Of a stretch of 16,533 nucleotides of DNA, positions 6,728 through 14,396 are shown piece after piece; within the stretch, counting starts at the first letter, position 1; every line of letters begins with the position of its first letter. The stretch is taken from the NCBI GenBank assembly GCA_038222915.1, contig JBBRHH010000060.1, positions 1-16,533 of the forward strand, read 5' to 3'. The translations under genes were made by a program, and so were the position numbers. The notes under the pieces were generated by a model that saw only the letters and a program-made list of their open reading frames with translations, ran no database searches and was not told where the DNA came from. The DNA comes from JBBRHH01 sp038222915. Its GTDB lineage: Bacteria; Planctomycetota; Phycisphaerae; Tepidisphaerales; Tepidisphaeraceae.

Positions 6728-7456
6728 TCACACCGATCGCATCTGCCACGCTCTCCGCGCCATCAACAACGCCCGCCGATATCGCCAAAGAATCCACCCG
6801 GCCCCGCCCAACCCAACCACCCCCGTCATGGCACGCCTAAGAAAACAGGCTTTGTGGAATTCCGCCACGAAGGAAGGAGTTGCAAACCCCTCGGTCGCGC
6901 TCCATTCCCCAATTCCGGTAAGAACTCTGAGCATGTACTCATCGAGCTTAAATCCCCAATAGCGATCCAGAAAAAGAATGAACCCAACCCAGCCAAGCGC
7001 AACCGACCAGACAATAAATCGACTCGGCGGCGCTGCGGCGTAAGAGATGACGCTGCTGTCCGTCCCGCACTCAGGACAAATCGGCGTCGGAAGCCCCTTA
7101 AGACAGTAGCCGCAATGGTTGCAGATCCCTTTAACGAATCGTGGCGGATCACCTCGCAGGCGACGAACCAGATTGGGAAGCAACAACGTCAAAAACAAAA
7201 CAATCGCCAGCCCCGCCAGGGCGGTAAACGCCTGAACATGAGTCGGATTGCAAATTGGCGCGTTAGACAGTTGCGTCATCGGTTGCTTCACAAGGATACC
7301 ATCGCCCACCCCAACAACCAGAAAGCCAATCATCGCCAACCGAGGCTTGCCCTTCGCGGACACGCGAAAATAAAACACCCGGGCACTACACCCCAAATCG
7401 AACCAATCCAAAATCCGAATACCAAAAAAATACCAAACAAAAAGAAACTTCCACAT
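6728..7456 (-). CDS. Membrane protein with CxxC...CxxC zinc ribbon
   Basis: The 242-residue product contains a small zinc ribbon, CNHCGYCLKGLPTPICPECG, with Cys112, Cys115, Cys127 and Cys130, of a kind (C..CGY.L.GL....CPECG) common in planctomycete membrane proteins of unknown function. Hydrophobic helices flank it at about 4-19, 40-54, 78-94, 147-164 and 210-226, so the ribbon lies in a loop between helices three and four, followed by GTDSS. The C-terminus is basic (WRYRRALLMARRAWQM) and thus probably cytoplasmic. I place the start at the ATG at 7456, with TTAGG about nine bases upstream; an in-frame extension to 7513 has a Cys-rich, unlikely N-terminus. It is a single gene, convergent with the DUF1772 gene, and no terminator is evident in the 207 bases between them. 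Function unknown. Confidence 0.75.
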   Translation of the reverse strand: MWKFLFVWYFFGIRILDWFDLGCSARVFYFRVSAKGKPRLAMIGFLVVGVGDGILVKQPMTQLSNAPICNPTHVQAFTALAGLAIVLFLTLLLPNLVRRLRGDPPRFVKGICNHCGYCLKGLPTPICPECGTDSSVISYAAAPPSRFIVWSVALGWVGFILFLDRYWGFKLDEYMLRVLTGIGEWSATEGFATPSFVAEFHKACFLRRAMTGVVGLGGAGWILWRYRRALLMARRAWQMRSV

Positions 7457-7521
7457 TGACAAAAACCTAACACACCCCATACAATCCCAACAGCAGCAGA
7501 TGCCCAAAAACATCCACTGCC

Positions 7522-7593
7522 GCCGGCACGAAACCCTGCCGGCAAAACCGGATCAGGGGTGCACCATGCCCACGGAAAATCCGTCCACGCACC
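7522..7593. other. Cluster of potential hairpins (candidate structured RNA)
   Basis: Three pairings lie within 72 bases: GCCGGCA (7522-7528) with TGCCGGC (7537-7543); overlapping it, CCTGCCGG (7535-7542) with CCGG-AT-CAGG (7548-7557), a mutually exclusive alternative; and GGTGC (7558-7562) with GCACC (7589-7593) enclosing ACGGA-AAA-TCCGT (7572-7584). Read on the minus strand they would lie in the leader of the zinc-ribbon gene, 66-137 bases before its start. No known riboswitch core is recognised. Confidence 0.35.
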
Positions 7594-7668
7594 AGCCCTC
7601 ACAACTGCCCGGCCATCCCCCGCTACTATTTCGTCGTCCCCATCCCTTGGCTCCCCTCTGCCGCTCAC

Positions 7669-7749
7669 CCCTGTTTTCCCCTGTCGCATTGCCTCTCTTG
7701 AACGCAGCGCAGCAAGTCGAAAAGGCGAGATTCCGGGGAGAAAACAGGG
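7669..7749. repeat. Bulged 13-bp inverted repeat
   Basis: CCCTGTTTTCCCC (7669-7681) is the exact complement of GGGG + AAAACAGGG (7735-7738 and 7741-7749), interrupted only by a two-base AG bulge. The 53-base loop contains the first copy of the purine-rich direct repeat. Confidence 0.6.
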
Positions 7750-7803
7750 CGATTTTCAGTCAATCGAGGGAGGAAACGGGGAGAAAAAGGGGAGATTCCG
7801 GGG
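7724..7803. repeat. 15-bp direct repeat, 65-bp spacing
   Basis: GGCGAGATTCCGGGG at 7724-7738 recurs as GGGGAGATTCCGGGG at 7789-7803, 14 of 15 positions identical. The second copy supplies two of the four G-runs of the quadruplex motif. Confidence 0.65.
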
Positions 7804-7815
7804 GCGCAAAGGGGG
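7778..7815 (+). other. Canonical G-quadruplex motif
   Basis: Four G-runs of 4, 4, 5 and 5 bases (7778-7781, 7789-7792, 7800-7804, 7811-7815) are separated by loops of 7, 7 and 6 bases, satisfying the usual G3+N1-7 rule. CGC and a run of six T follow. Confidence 0.6.
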
Positions 7816-8039
7816 CGCTTTTTTCGGACCCAATCGGCCTAAACCACTGCCAATGCTCAACTCCCAAACCCGCGCGCGAAAAACCAAATTACACAGCGCG
7901 CAAAACAACAAAAAGCGCCCCCGTCTCATTCCGCCACGGCCATCGGGATTTGGTGCTTCGTCGGCCATTGGCACCTGGTCATTCGCATTCCCCGAGTCAG
8001 CATTTTGCACTCCAAAACCTCCGTTCTCCCGCGCGGTCG

Positions 8040-8138
8040 GTCGTGTGTCGATTGCGTGCTGGTTATGTGCTCATTGTGTGTCGTTTAGTGGTCGGTCATG
8101 TGTTGGTTATGTGTCGGTTTATGGTCGGTTATGAGTCG
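8040..8138. repeat. Degenerate 11-bp tandem repeat array, nine units
   Basis: Nine consecutive 11-mers run without gaps from 8040 to 8138; the consensus is GTTATGTGTCG on the plus strand. Examples are GTTATGTGCTC (8062-8072), GTTATGTGTCG (8106-8116), GTTTATGGTCG (8117-8127) and GTTATGAGTCG (8128-8138). The plus strand is almost free of A and C outside fixed positions. Eleven is not a multiple of three, so this is not a repeated peptide; the period is close to one helical turn. Confidence 0.8.
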
Positions 8139-8302
8139 GTTTTAAACAACCCGACGACACCCCCGCCAAACCTCAAACCCATGCAGAAAAACCAGTTGTG
8201 AATACCAACACCTCGAAAACTGACACGCAACTCGATTTTGCGCAACATGCGCGCACGAAAACCGACTGCCAACAGCGCATCCTCTCGGTGCCTGTTCCGC
8301 CC

Positions 8303-10282
8303 TCATCCCACCGGCCGAGTCACCTTGATCAGTTGAATCGTCTGCTGCAGCGGCGCAACCCGCATGACCTGCGCCGGCGGCCCCAGCCCCGGCGATCTTT
8401 CCGGTTCTCGCTGCCGTTTCTTCCAATTGAACAGGCCGCCAGGTTCATCCGCGATTCCCGTCAAATCCGTCTTCGTAAGCGGTTCAACCCACCAGGCGAG
8501 AGTCTCCGTGGTCAGCCCGGCCGAGTGCATCCGTTTCTCGAATTCGGGCGCGTTGGCAGGCGTGAGTACGGCGATTACCGGTCGCCCAGCGACGATTGCC
8601 TCCTTCACCAGGTTCTGCTCGTCGCGGGTGAGGTCTGCCTGGCTTTTGTCCTTGTAAAACTCCATCAGGTAGTCGGCGCGGGCCGGGTCGAGAAGGACAG
8701 GGTTGGGCTGGTCGGAGTCTTCGTTGCTTCGCCCGCCGCCGCCTCCGCGGCTCATCGCCGCCATCAGGCCCCGGCCAAAGCCGCCGAGGGTGCTGAACGC
8801 GCTGTTGGCGCACCATTCGCCATCGCCGACAAACTGCATGTACATCGCAAGGCTGCCGAAGATGCCGCCGTCGTCCACAATGTAGAGCGGCGTCGGTTTG
8901 CCCTTCTGCCCGTGAGCTTCCGGCACCGCCTTGAGGAAGGCCTGGGCTGTAAAGGCAAGGTTCTGATTGTGGACATGCACCTGCCGCAGGTCAGGCAGCG
9001 CAACATAAAGCCCGGCCGCGGCGGTCGAGGCGGTCAGCAAGCCTGCCCCGACAGCAATGGCAAACGGCGCACGGAAAAAGCCCGGTTGGTTGGTTGTACT
9101 ACGATTGCGCTGAGCGGCGGCCAGAAGATACATCGCCGAGGCAATGACCGGCGGATACAGGGTAAGGAAGAAACGCAGATAGCCCACGCCCTGAATCTGC
9201 CGGCCCCAATAGTACGCCATGTACAGCAGGAGGCCGGGCACGAGCCAAAGGAGAACGAGCGTAGCAAAGCGCCACGCGCGGTCGAACATGACCAGCATGC
9301 CAACAACGCCCAGCGGAAACAGGAGGAACAGCCCGTACATGTTGAGCTGATGAACGGTCATCTCCCACTTGGATTTGAACTCGGCAAAGGTAAATCCGGT
9401 GCTTTCGTTGGTGGAATCGTAGCCGGTGAGGTGGTGGGTGGTGATGTAGTTGAAGAGCAGCAGAGCGCCGACAGGAATCGCCCACGCAACGACCGGAACG
9501 GCGGCCCGCAGGTAGGAGATGGGGTTGGTCCAGCGGATACGCATCAGCACCGCGGCCGCGAGCGGAAGCAGCAGCAGGCCTTCGCTGTAGCGGATCGTGA
9601 ACGTGTATCCCAGCAGAAATCCTGCGGCCACGCCCGTCAGAATTCGCCCGCGCCCAAGCCAGCACAGCAGGCAATACATGCCCCAGACAGCAAAGCAGAT
9701 CGCCGGGGCATGGCTGCTGGGGATGAGCGCAAGCTCGAGGTGGGTGGGGTTGGCCGCCAGCGCAATCATCGCGAGAAGAGCAAGAAACGAACCGGCGAGG
9801 ACACGCGTGAAAAAGAACAGGCCCAGCACCGCGAGAGCAGCGCAGACCGGGCTCACGATAAAGGCGGCCAGATTGGAATGGCCGGGCGTAAGCCAGATGG
9901 CGATAGCGTCGAGGGCAGGAATGCCGGCCGGATATTTCGGATAGTAAACACCCGACTTGGCGCGAATCCACATGCTGCCGACGTAGGCGTATGGCGTGGA
10001 AGTATGCAGGCCCGGAGACAGATGACCGGCAAAGTTTTTCCCGCCGACCAAGTAGGCGTTTTCGTCGATGCCAGGATCCCCGGGCGCCGGGGCGTAGAAC
10101 GTGAGGAGCACGTAAAAGAACGCGACGGTGATGGCAAGGGCGAGCAGGAGGTAGATGAGGCGGGTGGTGGCGGATTCGGTTTGGAATGGAAGCGCGATGC
10201 GATTCTCGGAGGGTTCGTCCAACGGCGTAACGGCTTGCGTTGCGATGACGGGATATTCGAATGAATCAGGAAGGTGGGTCAT
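8303..10282 (-). CDS. GT-C fold membrane glycosyltransferase (GT39/ArnT-like)
   Basis: The 659-residue product has a 40-residue cytoplasmic N-terminus, a first transmembrane helix (about 41-62), then an external loop with GDPGIDENAYLVGG whose acidic pair Asp73-Glu74 matches the catalytic/metal position of GT-C glycosyltransferases. A second loop motif is GVYYPKYPAGIPALDAIA. About ten to twelve further helices follow to around residue 425, and then a soluble C-terminal domain of about 235 residues with a glycine-rich stretch (MSRGGGGGRSNEDS). Such enzymes move a sugar from a polyprenyl-phosphate donor to lipid or protein on the outer face of the inner membrane. Donor and acceptor cannot be told. 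The ATG at 10282 has no Shine-Dalgarno sequence. No glycan-synthesis genes are adjacent. A 688-codon open frame on the opposite strand is a composition shadow. Confidence 0.82.
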   Translation of the reverse strand: MTHLPDSFEYPVIATQAVTPLDEPSENRIALPFQTESATTRLIYLLLALAITVAFFYVLLTFYAPAPGDPGIDENAYLVGGKNFAGHLSPGLHTSTPYAYVGSMWIRAKSGVYYPKYPAGIPALDAIAIWLTPGHSNLAAFIVSPVCAALAVLGLFFFTRVLAGSFLALLAMIALAANPTHLELALIPSSHAPAICFAVWGMYCLLCWLGRGRILTGVAAGFLLGYTFTIRYSEGLLLLPLAAAVLMRIRWTNPISYLRAAVPVVAWAIPVGALLLFNYITTHHLTGYDSTNESTGFTFAEFKSKWEMTVHQLNMYGLFLLFPLGVVGMLVMFDRAWRFATLVLLWLVPGLLLYMAYYWGRQIQGVGYLRFFLTLYPPVIASAMYLLAAAQRNRSTTNQPGFFRAPFAIAVGAGLLTASTAAAGLYVALPDLRQVHVHNQNLAFTAQAFLKAVPEAHGQKGKPTPLYIVDDGGIFGSLAMYMQFVGDGEWCANSAFSTLGGFGRGLMAAMSRGGGGGRSNEDSDQPNPVLLDPARADYLMEFYKDKSQADLTRDEQNLVKEAIVAGRPVIAVLTPANAPEFEKRMHSAGLTTETLAWWVEPLTKTDLTGIADEPGGLFNWKKRQREPERSPGLGPPAQVMRVAPLQQTIQLIKVTRPVG

Positions 10283-10322
10283 GGGTGCGGCAATTGAATG
10301 GAACGAAGTTGCAACGCGGCCA

Positions 10323-10328
10323 TTTATA
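10323..10328 (-). promoter_or_regulatory. Candidate -10 element of the glycosyltransferase gene
   Basis: TATAAA on the minus strand lies about 40 bases before the ATG at 10282. No good -35 is found at 16-18 bases, so this is a weak call. Confidence 0.3.
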
Positions 10329-10366
10329 CCGCTTCTCGAGTCGCTCCATAAGGCGTCGTCAGGAAG

Positions 10367-11494
10367 TTACGGAGTGGCGTGGGCCAGCGCAATCTGTGTA
10401 TCGCGCAGCCGTGCAGCGGCGGCGTTGCGGTCCTGCTGGCGGTTGCGGGTGTCGTTCAGTGCGTCCGTCAACCGACGATCCGCGGTCGCGAGATCCTGGT
10501 TAACAGCCGCCAGGTCGCGTTGCCGGGCGGCAATGTCGTTTTCAAACTGCTTGATCGTGGTCCCGCCAGTGTCGACGATCTCCTGCTTCTCACCAACCGC
10601 TTTCTGGGATGTCACGACAGTCGCCTCGGCCTTGTGCAACTCGCCGGCGTTCTTGTCGTACGCAGTTTGGGCGCTGGATTGGTCCGCCAGGGCGCTGGCG
10701 ACCTCGGGTTGTTTGGGCAGGCCGGCATCAAACGCTTCACGCAGGTCACGCTGGGCTTTCTTTGCCGACGTCAATTGCACCTTGGCGCTGCTCGCGTCTG
10801 GGTCCGCGGCCAATGCCTTGTCCTTCTGCAGCTCGACCTGGTTTTTCGAGCCAATCCACGTCGTGCTCGCTGTCGCTACGTCCTCCTGTTTTCCAGCAGC
10901 CCGCGCCTGCCGGAGCAGTTCTTCATTTGTGGCGACTTTGGCGACACCGTTTTTGTACTCGGCGGTGCGCTCAAGAACGGCAAGACAGGCCTTGCTGGCT
11001 TCGTCTAACGCGGCCTGTGCAGATTCGACCGCCTGTTTTTTGGCGAGAAAATCCGGACTGGCTTCAAACACCCCGAGCGCTTTCGCTTTGGCCTGCGTCG
11101 TGGTGGTTTTCGCCGAATTGAGCGATAGCAGGGCCGTCTGCGTGAGCGGCTTCTTCTCGGCCGCGGTCTTGGTGGAGTTCGTGAGGATTGTTTTCAGTTG
11201 CGGAAGCGCGTTCGTGGCCTCCGAGACCAGGCGGCGGATGACCTCCAGCCGGCGCTGGCCGTCGTCAATGACCCGCGTGAGGTTTCGGCCCCGGTTGCGC
11301 AGATCATCATCGGCGCGCTGGGCATCGGAGGAGATCCGCACGGCATCGTTCAAACGTGCGTCGGCGTCGTTGAGCCGGCGCTGTGCATCGTCCACATCGC
11401 GCTGGGCGCGGTCCTTGGGGATCGCGAAAACAACGGTGCAGATCAACATCGCCGCGATGAAACAAAACCGTTGCATTGATCGAACTGGTTGCAT
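10367..11494 (-). CDS. Secreted or lipid-free periplasmic coiled-coil protein, unknown function
   Basis: The 375-residue product starts with MQPVRSMQRFCFIAAMLICTVVFA, a Sec signal peptide (cleavage likely near VFA-IP), and continues as almost pure alpha-helix rich in Ala, Asp, Gln, Arg and Lys. Heptad-like stretches include AQRDVDDAQRRLNDADARL near the N-terminus and QRDLAAVNQDLATADRRL with DRNAAAARLRDTQIALAHA at the C-terminus, so a long antiparallel or dimeric coiled coil is expected. Similar proteins act as periplasmic spacers or adaptors, but no family is recognised. The ATG at 11494 follows GGAG by six bases; an ATG at 11476 would shorten the signal's basic part, and the frame further upstream has no support. 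It lies downstream of the phosphorylase terminator, 85 bases before the glycosyltransferase gene on the same strand. Confidence 0.78.
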   Translation of the reverse strand: MQPVRSMQRFCFIAAMLICTVVFAIPKDRAQRDVDDAQRRLNDADARLNDAVRISSDAQRADDDLRNRGRNLTRVIDDGQRRLEVIRRLVSEATNALPQLKTILTNSTKTAAEKKPLTQTALLSLNSAKTTTTQAKAKALGVFEASPDFLAKKQAVESAQAALDEASKACLAVLERTAEYKNGVAKVATNEELLRQARAAGKQEDVATASTTWIGSKNQVELQKDKALAADPDASSAKVQLTSAKKAQRDLREAFDAGLPKQPEVASALADQSSAQTAYDKNAGELHKAEATVVTSQKAVGEKQEIVDTGGTTIKQFENDIAARQRDLAAVNQDLATADRRLTDALNDTRNRQQDRNAAAARLRDTQIALAHATP

Positions 11495-11580
11495 CGTTGG
11501 CTCCGCCGTCGAATCCGGCTTGATGAAATGGTGGCCTAATTGTCTTACGCGGACAGCCCATCTGGCGTTGCCAGCGCATG

Positions 11581-11607
11581 AAAAAGGGGCGTCCGAGAGA
11601 CGCCCCT
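11581..11607 (-). terminator. Rho-independent terminator after glgP
   Basis: A perfect 9-bp GC-rich stem (11585-11593 with 11599-11607, AGGGGCGTC-type) with a five-base loop is followed on the minus strand by a run of five T. It lies 33 bases beyond the phosphorylase stop and separates that gene from the coiled-coil gene. Confidence 0.9.
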
Positions 11608-11639
11608 GGAGATGCGGTTCGCTTTTGGCGGCCGCTCTG

Positions 11640-14225
11640 CTAATTCCAGATAATGAGCCCAGGCTCGAAGGGAGTCGCCATGTCCTTGTTGCCGGGAAGC
11701 ACGCGGACGGCGAAGCCATGTCGGCCGCTGGTGTTGCAGTCGATCTTGCCCACAAACACATGGCGGTTGGGTGCCATTTCCTTGGCGTACGACATGGTGA
11801 GGGGCATCGCTTTTTCGAACGTGCCCTGGGCGTTGAGTGGGCCCGAATAGAGCTGGACAGCTACTTCTTCGGGCTTGAGCTCGGGGAGATCGACAAGAGC
11901 TTCGACCTGGACGTTCTGCCCGACTTTGTAGTGGCCATTGCCCGTCGCGTGCACGGCGACGATCTTGATGCCGCCCCACTTCTGACGCAGATGATCCTTG
12001 GCGTGCGCGAGGCTGATGGAACGCTGCAGTCCGTTGCTCTGAAGCTCCCGGCCGCGAAGGAGGGCCGGCACGTAGAACTTTTCGGTGTACTCGCGGACCA
12101 TGCGGTTCGTGTTGAAGACGGGCGTGAGTTTGCGCATGCAGTTTTTCATGCGCGCGATCCAGTTGCGCGGGATGTTGTCGATGGTGCGATCGTAAAAGAG
12201 AGGGAGGATCTGCTTTTCCAGAAGGTCGTAGAGGGCCTGCGATTCGATCTGATCCTGCTGGTTGGCGTCGGCGTACGATTCGCCGCGGCCGATCGCCCAG
12301 CCGACGTCGGAGCTGTAGCCCTCGACCCACCAGCCGTCGAGGATCGAACAGTTCAGGACGCCGTTGGCGGCGGCCTTCATGCCGCTTGTCCCCGAAGCCT
12401 CATAGGGGCGGCGGGGCGTGTTCAGCCAGACGTCGACACCCTGAACGAGGTAGCGGGCGACGTTGATGTCGTAGTTCTCGACGAAGACCATCCGACGCCG
12501 CATGGAGGATTGGCGGGCGAAGTTGATGATGGCCCGGATGAGTTCCTTGCCTTCCGTATCGGCCGGATGCGCCTTGCCGGCGAACACGAACTGGATGGGA
12601 CGCTTGGTGTCCTCGATGAGTTTTTGAAGTCGCTGGGGATCGCGCAGAAGCAGCGCTCCACGCTTATAGGTGGCGAAACGGCGGGCGAAGCCGATCGTGA
12701 GTGCTTCGGGGTCGAGCACTTCGTCGGCAGTGGCGATGTCGTCGTAGGATGCGCCGCGGCGGCTGAGCTGTTCCTTGAGCTGATGGCGGGTGTAGCCGAC
12801 GAGCCGTTGGCGGCTCCGCTCGTGGGCACGCCAGAGTTCTTCATCCGGGATCTGCGAGACGGCGTCCCACACAGAGTGGTCGGCCGGGTCGGTCATCCAC
12901 TTTCCGGGAAGATAACGATCGACCAGGTACATGATTTCCTGGCTCATCCACGACCGGATATGCACACCGTTGGTGACATGGCCGATCGGAACTTCATTGG
13001 GCGGAACCTGTGGCCACAGGTTGTGCCACATTTTTCGCGACACGTCTTCGTGCAGCCAGCTGACAGCGTTGGTGCTGTCGGCCAGACGGATGGCGGCGAC
13101 CGCCATCGAAAAGCCCTGCTTCTTGTCGCTGACGTTTTCCCGCCCAAGGGCGAGGAAACCTTCGTCGTCGAGCTTCAGGGCCGGAATGAAGTTCTTAAAA
13201 TACTTCAGCATCATCTCCGGCGAGAACATGTCGATGCCGGCCGGCACGGGTGTGTGGGTGGTAAAGCAGTCAGTGGACATCACCTGCTGGCGGGCCTGGT
13301 CGAAAGTCAGCTCACTGTTTTCGAGGAGCACGCGGATGCGCTCCAGGGCCAGGAAGGCGGAGTGGCCTTCGTTCATGTGGAAAACGGAGGGGCTGATGTT
13401 CAGCGCTTCAAGGGCGCGCACGCCGCCGACGCCGAGCACCAGTTCCTGCTTGATGCGCAGTTCGGTGCCGCCGCCGTAAAGACGGCTGGTGATCTCGCGA
13501 TCGGCCGGGGAATTTTCCTGGAGATTGGTGTCGAGGAGAAAAAGCGGGATCCGGCCGACGTTAACCCGCCAGACCTTGGCGAAGACGGCATTGTCGGGCA
13601 GATCGACGCGGATGTGAACGCTGGAGCCGTCCGTGTAGCGCATCGGCTCGATGGGGAGGTTGTAGAAATCGAGCTCGGGGTAGGCTTCCTGCTGCCAGCC
13701 GTCCGCGGAGAGGTACTGCTGGAAGTACCCGTTGCGGTAAAGCAGGCCGACGGCGACGAGCGGGATGCCCAGTTCGCTGGCGGATTTGAGGTGGTCGCCG
13801 GCGAGGATGCCCAGGCCGCCGGAATAGACAGGGAGCGATTCGTGGACGCCGAACTCGGCGGAGAAATAGGCGACAAGCGGTTTGCTCTTGCCGTCGGTGC
13901 CGGAATCGGGATGGGATTTATTGAACCAGCCGGTTTCGGTGAGGTGCTTTTTGAAGGCCGTCTGCACGCGGTTCATGTGGGCAAGATAGCCCTCGTCCTG
14001 CGCGGCATTGGCGAGGCGGGATTGTTCGATGATGCCCAGCAGTTTGACGGGGTTGTGATTGACCTCGTCCCAGAGCCCGCGGTCGAGGCGGCGGAACAAC
14101 TCCACCGCGTCGGGATTCCAGACCCACCAGAGATTATTGGCCATCTCAAGCAAGGGCAGAAGAGGCTCGGGGAGGTCGGGAAAAACCTGGAACGTGCGAA
14201 TGGTCGGCGAAGCAGAGTCAGACAT
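11640..14225 (-). CDS. glgP: Alpha-glucan (glycogen/maltodextrin) phosphorylase, GT35 with N-terminal DUF3417
   Basis: The 861-residue product releases glucose 1-phosphate from the non-reducing ends of alpha-1,4-glucans using phosphate and pyridoxal phosphate. It begins with a DUF3417 domain (about 10-110, LLEMANNLWWVWNPDA) typical of the bacterial phosphorylase branch that is distinct from the muscle/E. coli type. The catalytic part shows YFSAEFGVHESLPVYSGGLG (120-139), FHMNEGHSAF (282-291), HVTNGVH (416-422), the phosphate-site FARRFATYKRG (513-523), FAGKAHP (548-554) and EASGTSGMKAAANG with the PLP lysine Lys616. Length is normal for this branch. The ATG at 14225 has only a weak GTGAG upstream. 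A strong terminator follows, so it is probably monocistronic or read with the upstream sigma gene. No other glycogen gene is in the window. Confidence 0.95.
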   Translation of the reverse strand: MSDSASPTIRTFQVFPDLPEPLLPLLEMANNLWWVWNPDAVELFRRLDRGLWDEVNHNPVKLLGIIEQSRLANAAQDEGYLAHMNRVQTAFKKHLTETGWFNKSHPDSGTDGKSKPLVAYFSAEFGVHESLPVYSGGLGILAGDHLKSASELGIPLVAVGLLYRNGYFQQYLSADGWQQEAYPELDFYNLPIEPMRYTDGSSVHIRVDLPDNAVFAKVWRVNVGRIPLFLLDTNLQENSPADREITSRLYGGGTELRIKQELVLGVGGVRALEALNISPSVFHMNEGHSAFLALERIRVLLENSELTFDQARQQVMSTDCFTTHTPVPAGIDMFSPEMMLKYFKNFIPALKLDDEGFLALGRENVSDKKQGFSMAVAAIRLADSTNAVSWLHEDVSRKMWHNLWPQVPPNEVPIGHVTNGVHIRSWMSQEIMYLVDRYLPGKWMTDPADHSVWDAVSQIPDEELWRAHERSRQRLVGYTRHQLKEQLSRRGASYDDIATADEVLDPEALTIGFARRFATYKRGALLLRDPQRLQKLIEDTKRPIQFVFAGKAHPADTEGKELIRAIINFARQSSMRRRMVFVENYDINVARYLVQGVDVWLNTPRRPYEASGTSGMKAAANGVLNCSILDGWWVEGYSSDVGWAIGRGESYADANQQDQIESQALYDLLEKQILPLFYDRTIDNIPRNWIARMKNCMRKLTPVFNTNRMVREYTEKFYVPALLRGRELQSNGLQRSISLAHAKDHLRQKWGGIKIVAVHATGNGHYKVGQNVQVEALVDLPELKPEEVAVQLYSGPLNAQGTFEKAMPLTMSYAKEMAPNRHVFVGKIDCNTSGRHGFAVRVLPGNKDMATPFEPGLIIWN

Positions 14226-14260
14226 ACAACGATCTCACTTTCAATTGAAGCGCGGAGCCA

Positions 14261-14339
14261 GCGGCAACCGACAAGGCCCGTTCTCTCAAGCGCGAAGTTC
14301 CCGTTCAGGTGCCCTTATCGGCCGTTCTGCGGCAACCGA
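14261..14339. repeat. 11-bp direct repeat upstream of glgP
   Basis: GCGGCAACCGA occurs at 14261-14271 and 14329-14339; on the glgP strand this reads TCGGTTGCCGC, 36 and 104 bases before the start codon. The pair could be operator half-sites, but no palindrome is evident. Confidence 0.35.
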
Positions 14340-14396
14340 TATAGCCGATCAAAAGTGAAAATCCAACCCGGCGCAGTCCGATATTTCCGGCGTGAT

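Larger units (their letters stand above)
7457..8302. other. Long intergenic stretch, repeat- and structure-rich, no supported gene
   Basis: About 850 bases separate two minus-strand genes. Plus-strand frames are open here but encode proline/arginine-rich low-complexity sequence with no recognisable domain, and one crosses the 11-bp repeat array. What the stretch does hold is listed separately: hairpins at 7522-7593, a bulged inverted repeat at 7669-7749, a direct repeat at 7724-7803, a G-quadruplex motif at 7778-7815 and an 11-bp tandem array at 8040-8138. Segment 7940-8010 (TTGGTGCTTCG, CATTGGCACCTGGTCATTCGCATTCC in pieces) also looks like degenerate dispersed repeat sequence. Segment 8140-8302 shows nothing I can name. 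Confidence 0.6.

Noticed and set aside
6486..6797. A 103-codon minus-strand frame overlapping the zinc-ribbon gene end
   Set aside because: It overlaps two better-supported genes, has no domain and no ribosome binding site.
7805..7826. GCGC...GCGC followed by six T as a terminator
   Set aside because: Only a four-base stem can form; too weak, and no gene ends nearby on that strand.
8040..8138. CRISPR array
   Set aside because: Units are 11 bp, contiguous and degenerate, with no spacers and no cas genes.
7500..8201. Two overlapping plus-strand open frames of 233 and 191 codons
   Set aside because: They are rich in Pro, Arg and Ser, run through the G-rich block and the 11-bp array, and have no recognisable domain or clear ribosome binding site.
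8198..10264. A 688-codon open frame on the plus strand
   Set aside because: It is exactly antisense to the membrane glycosyltransferase gene, has charged low-complexity composition and no domain; high GC and codon bias explain the absence of stops.
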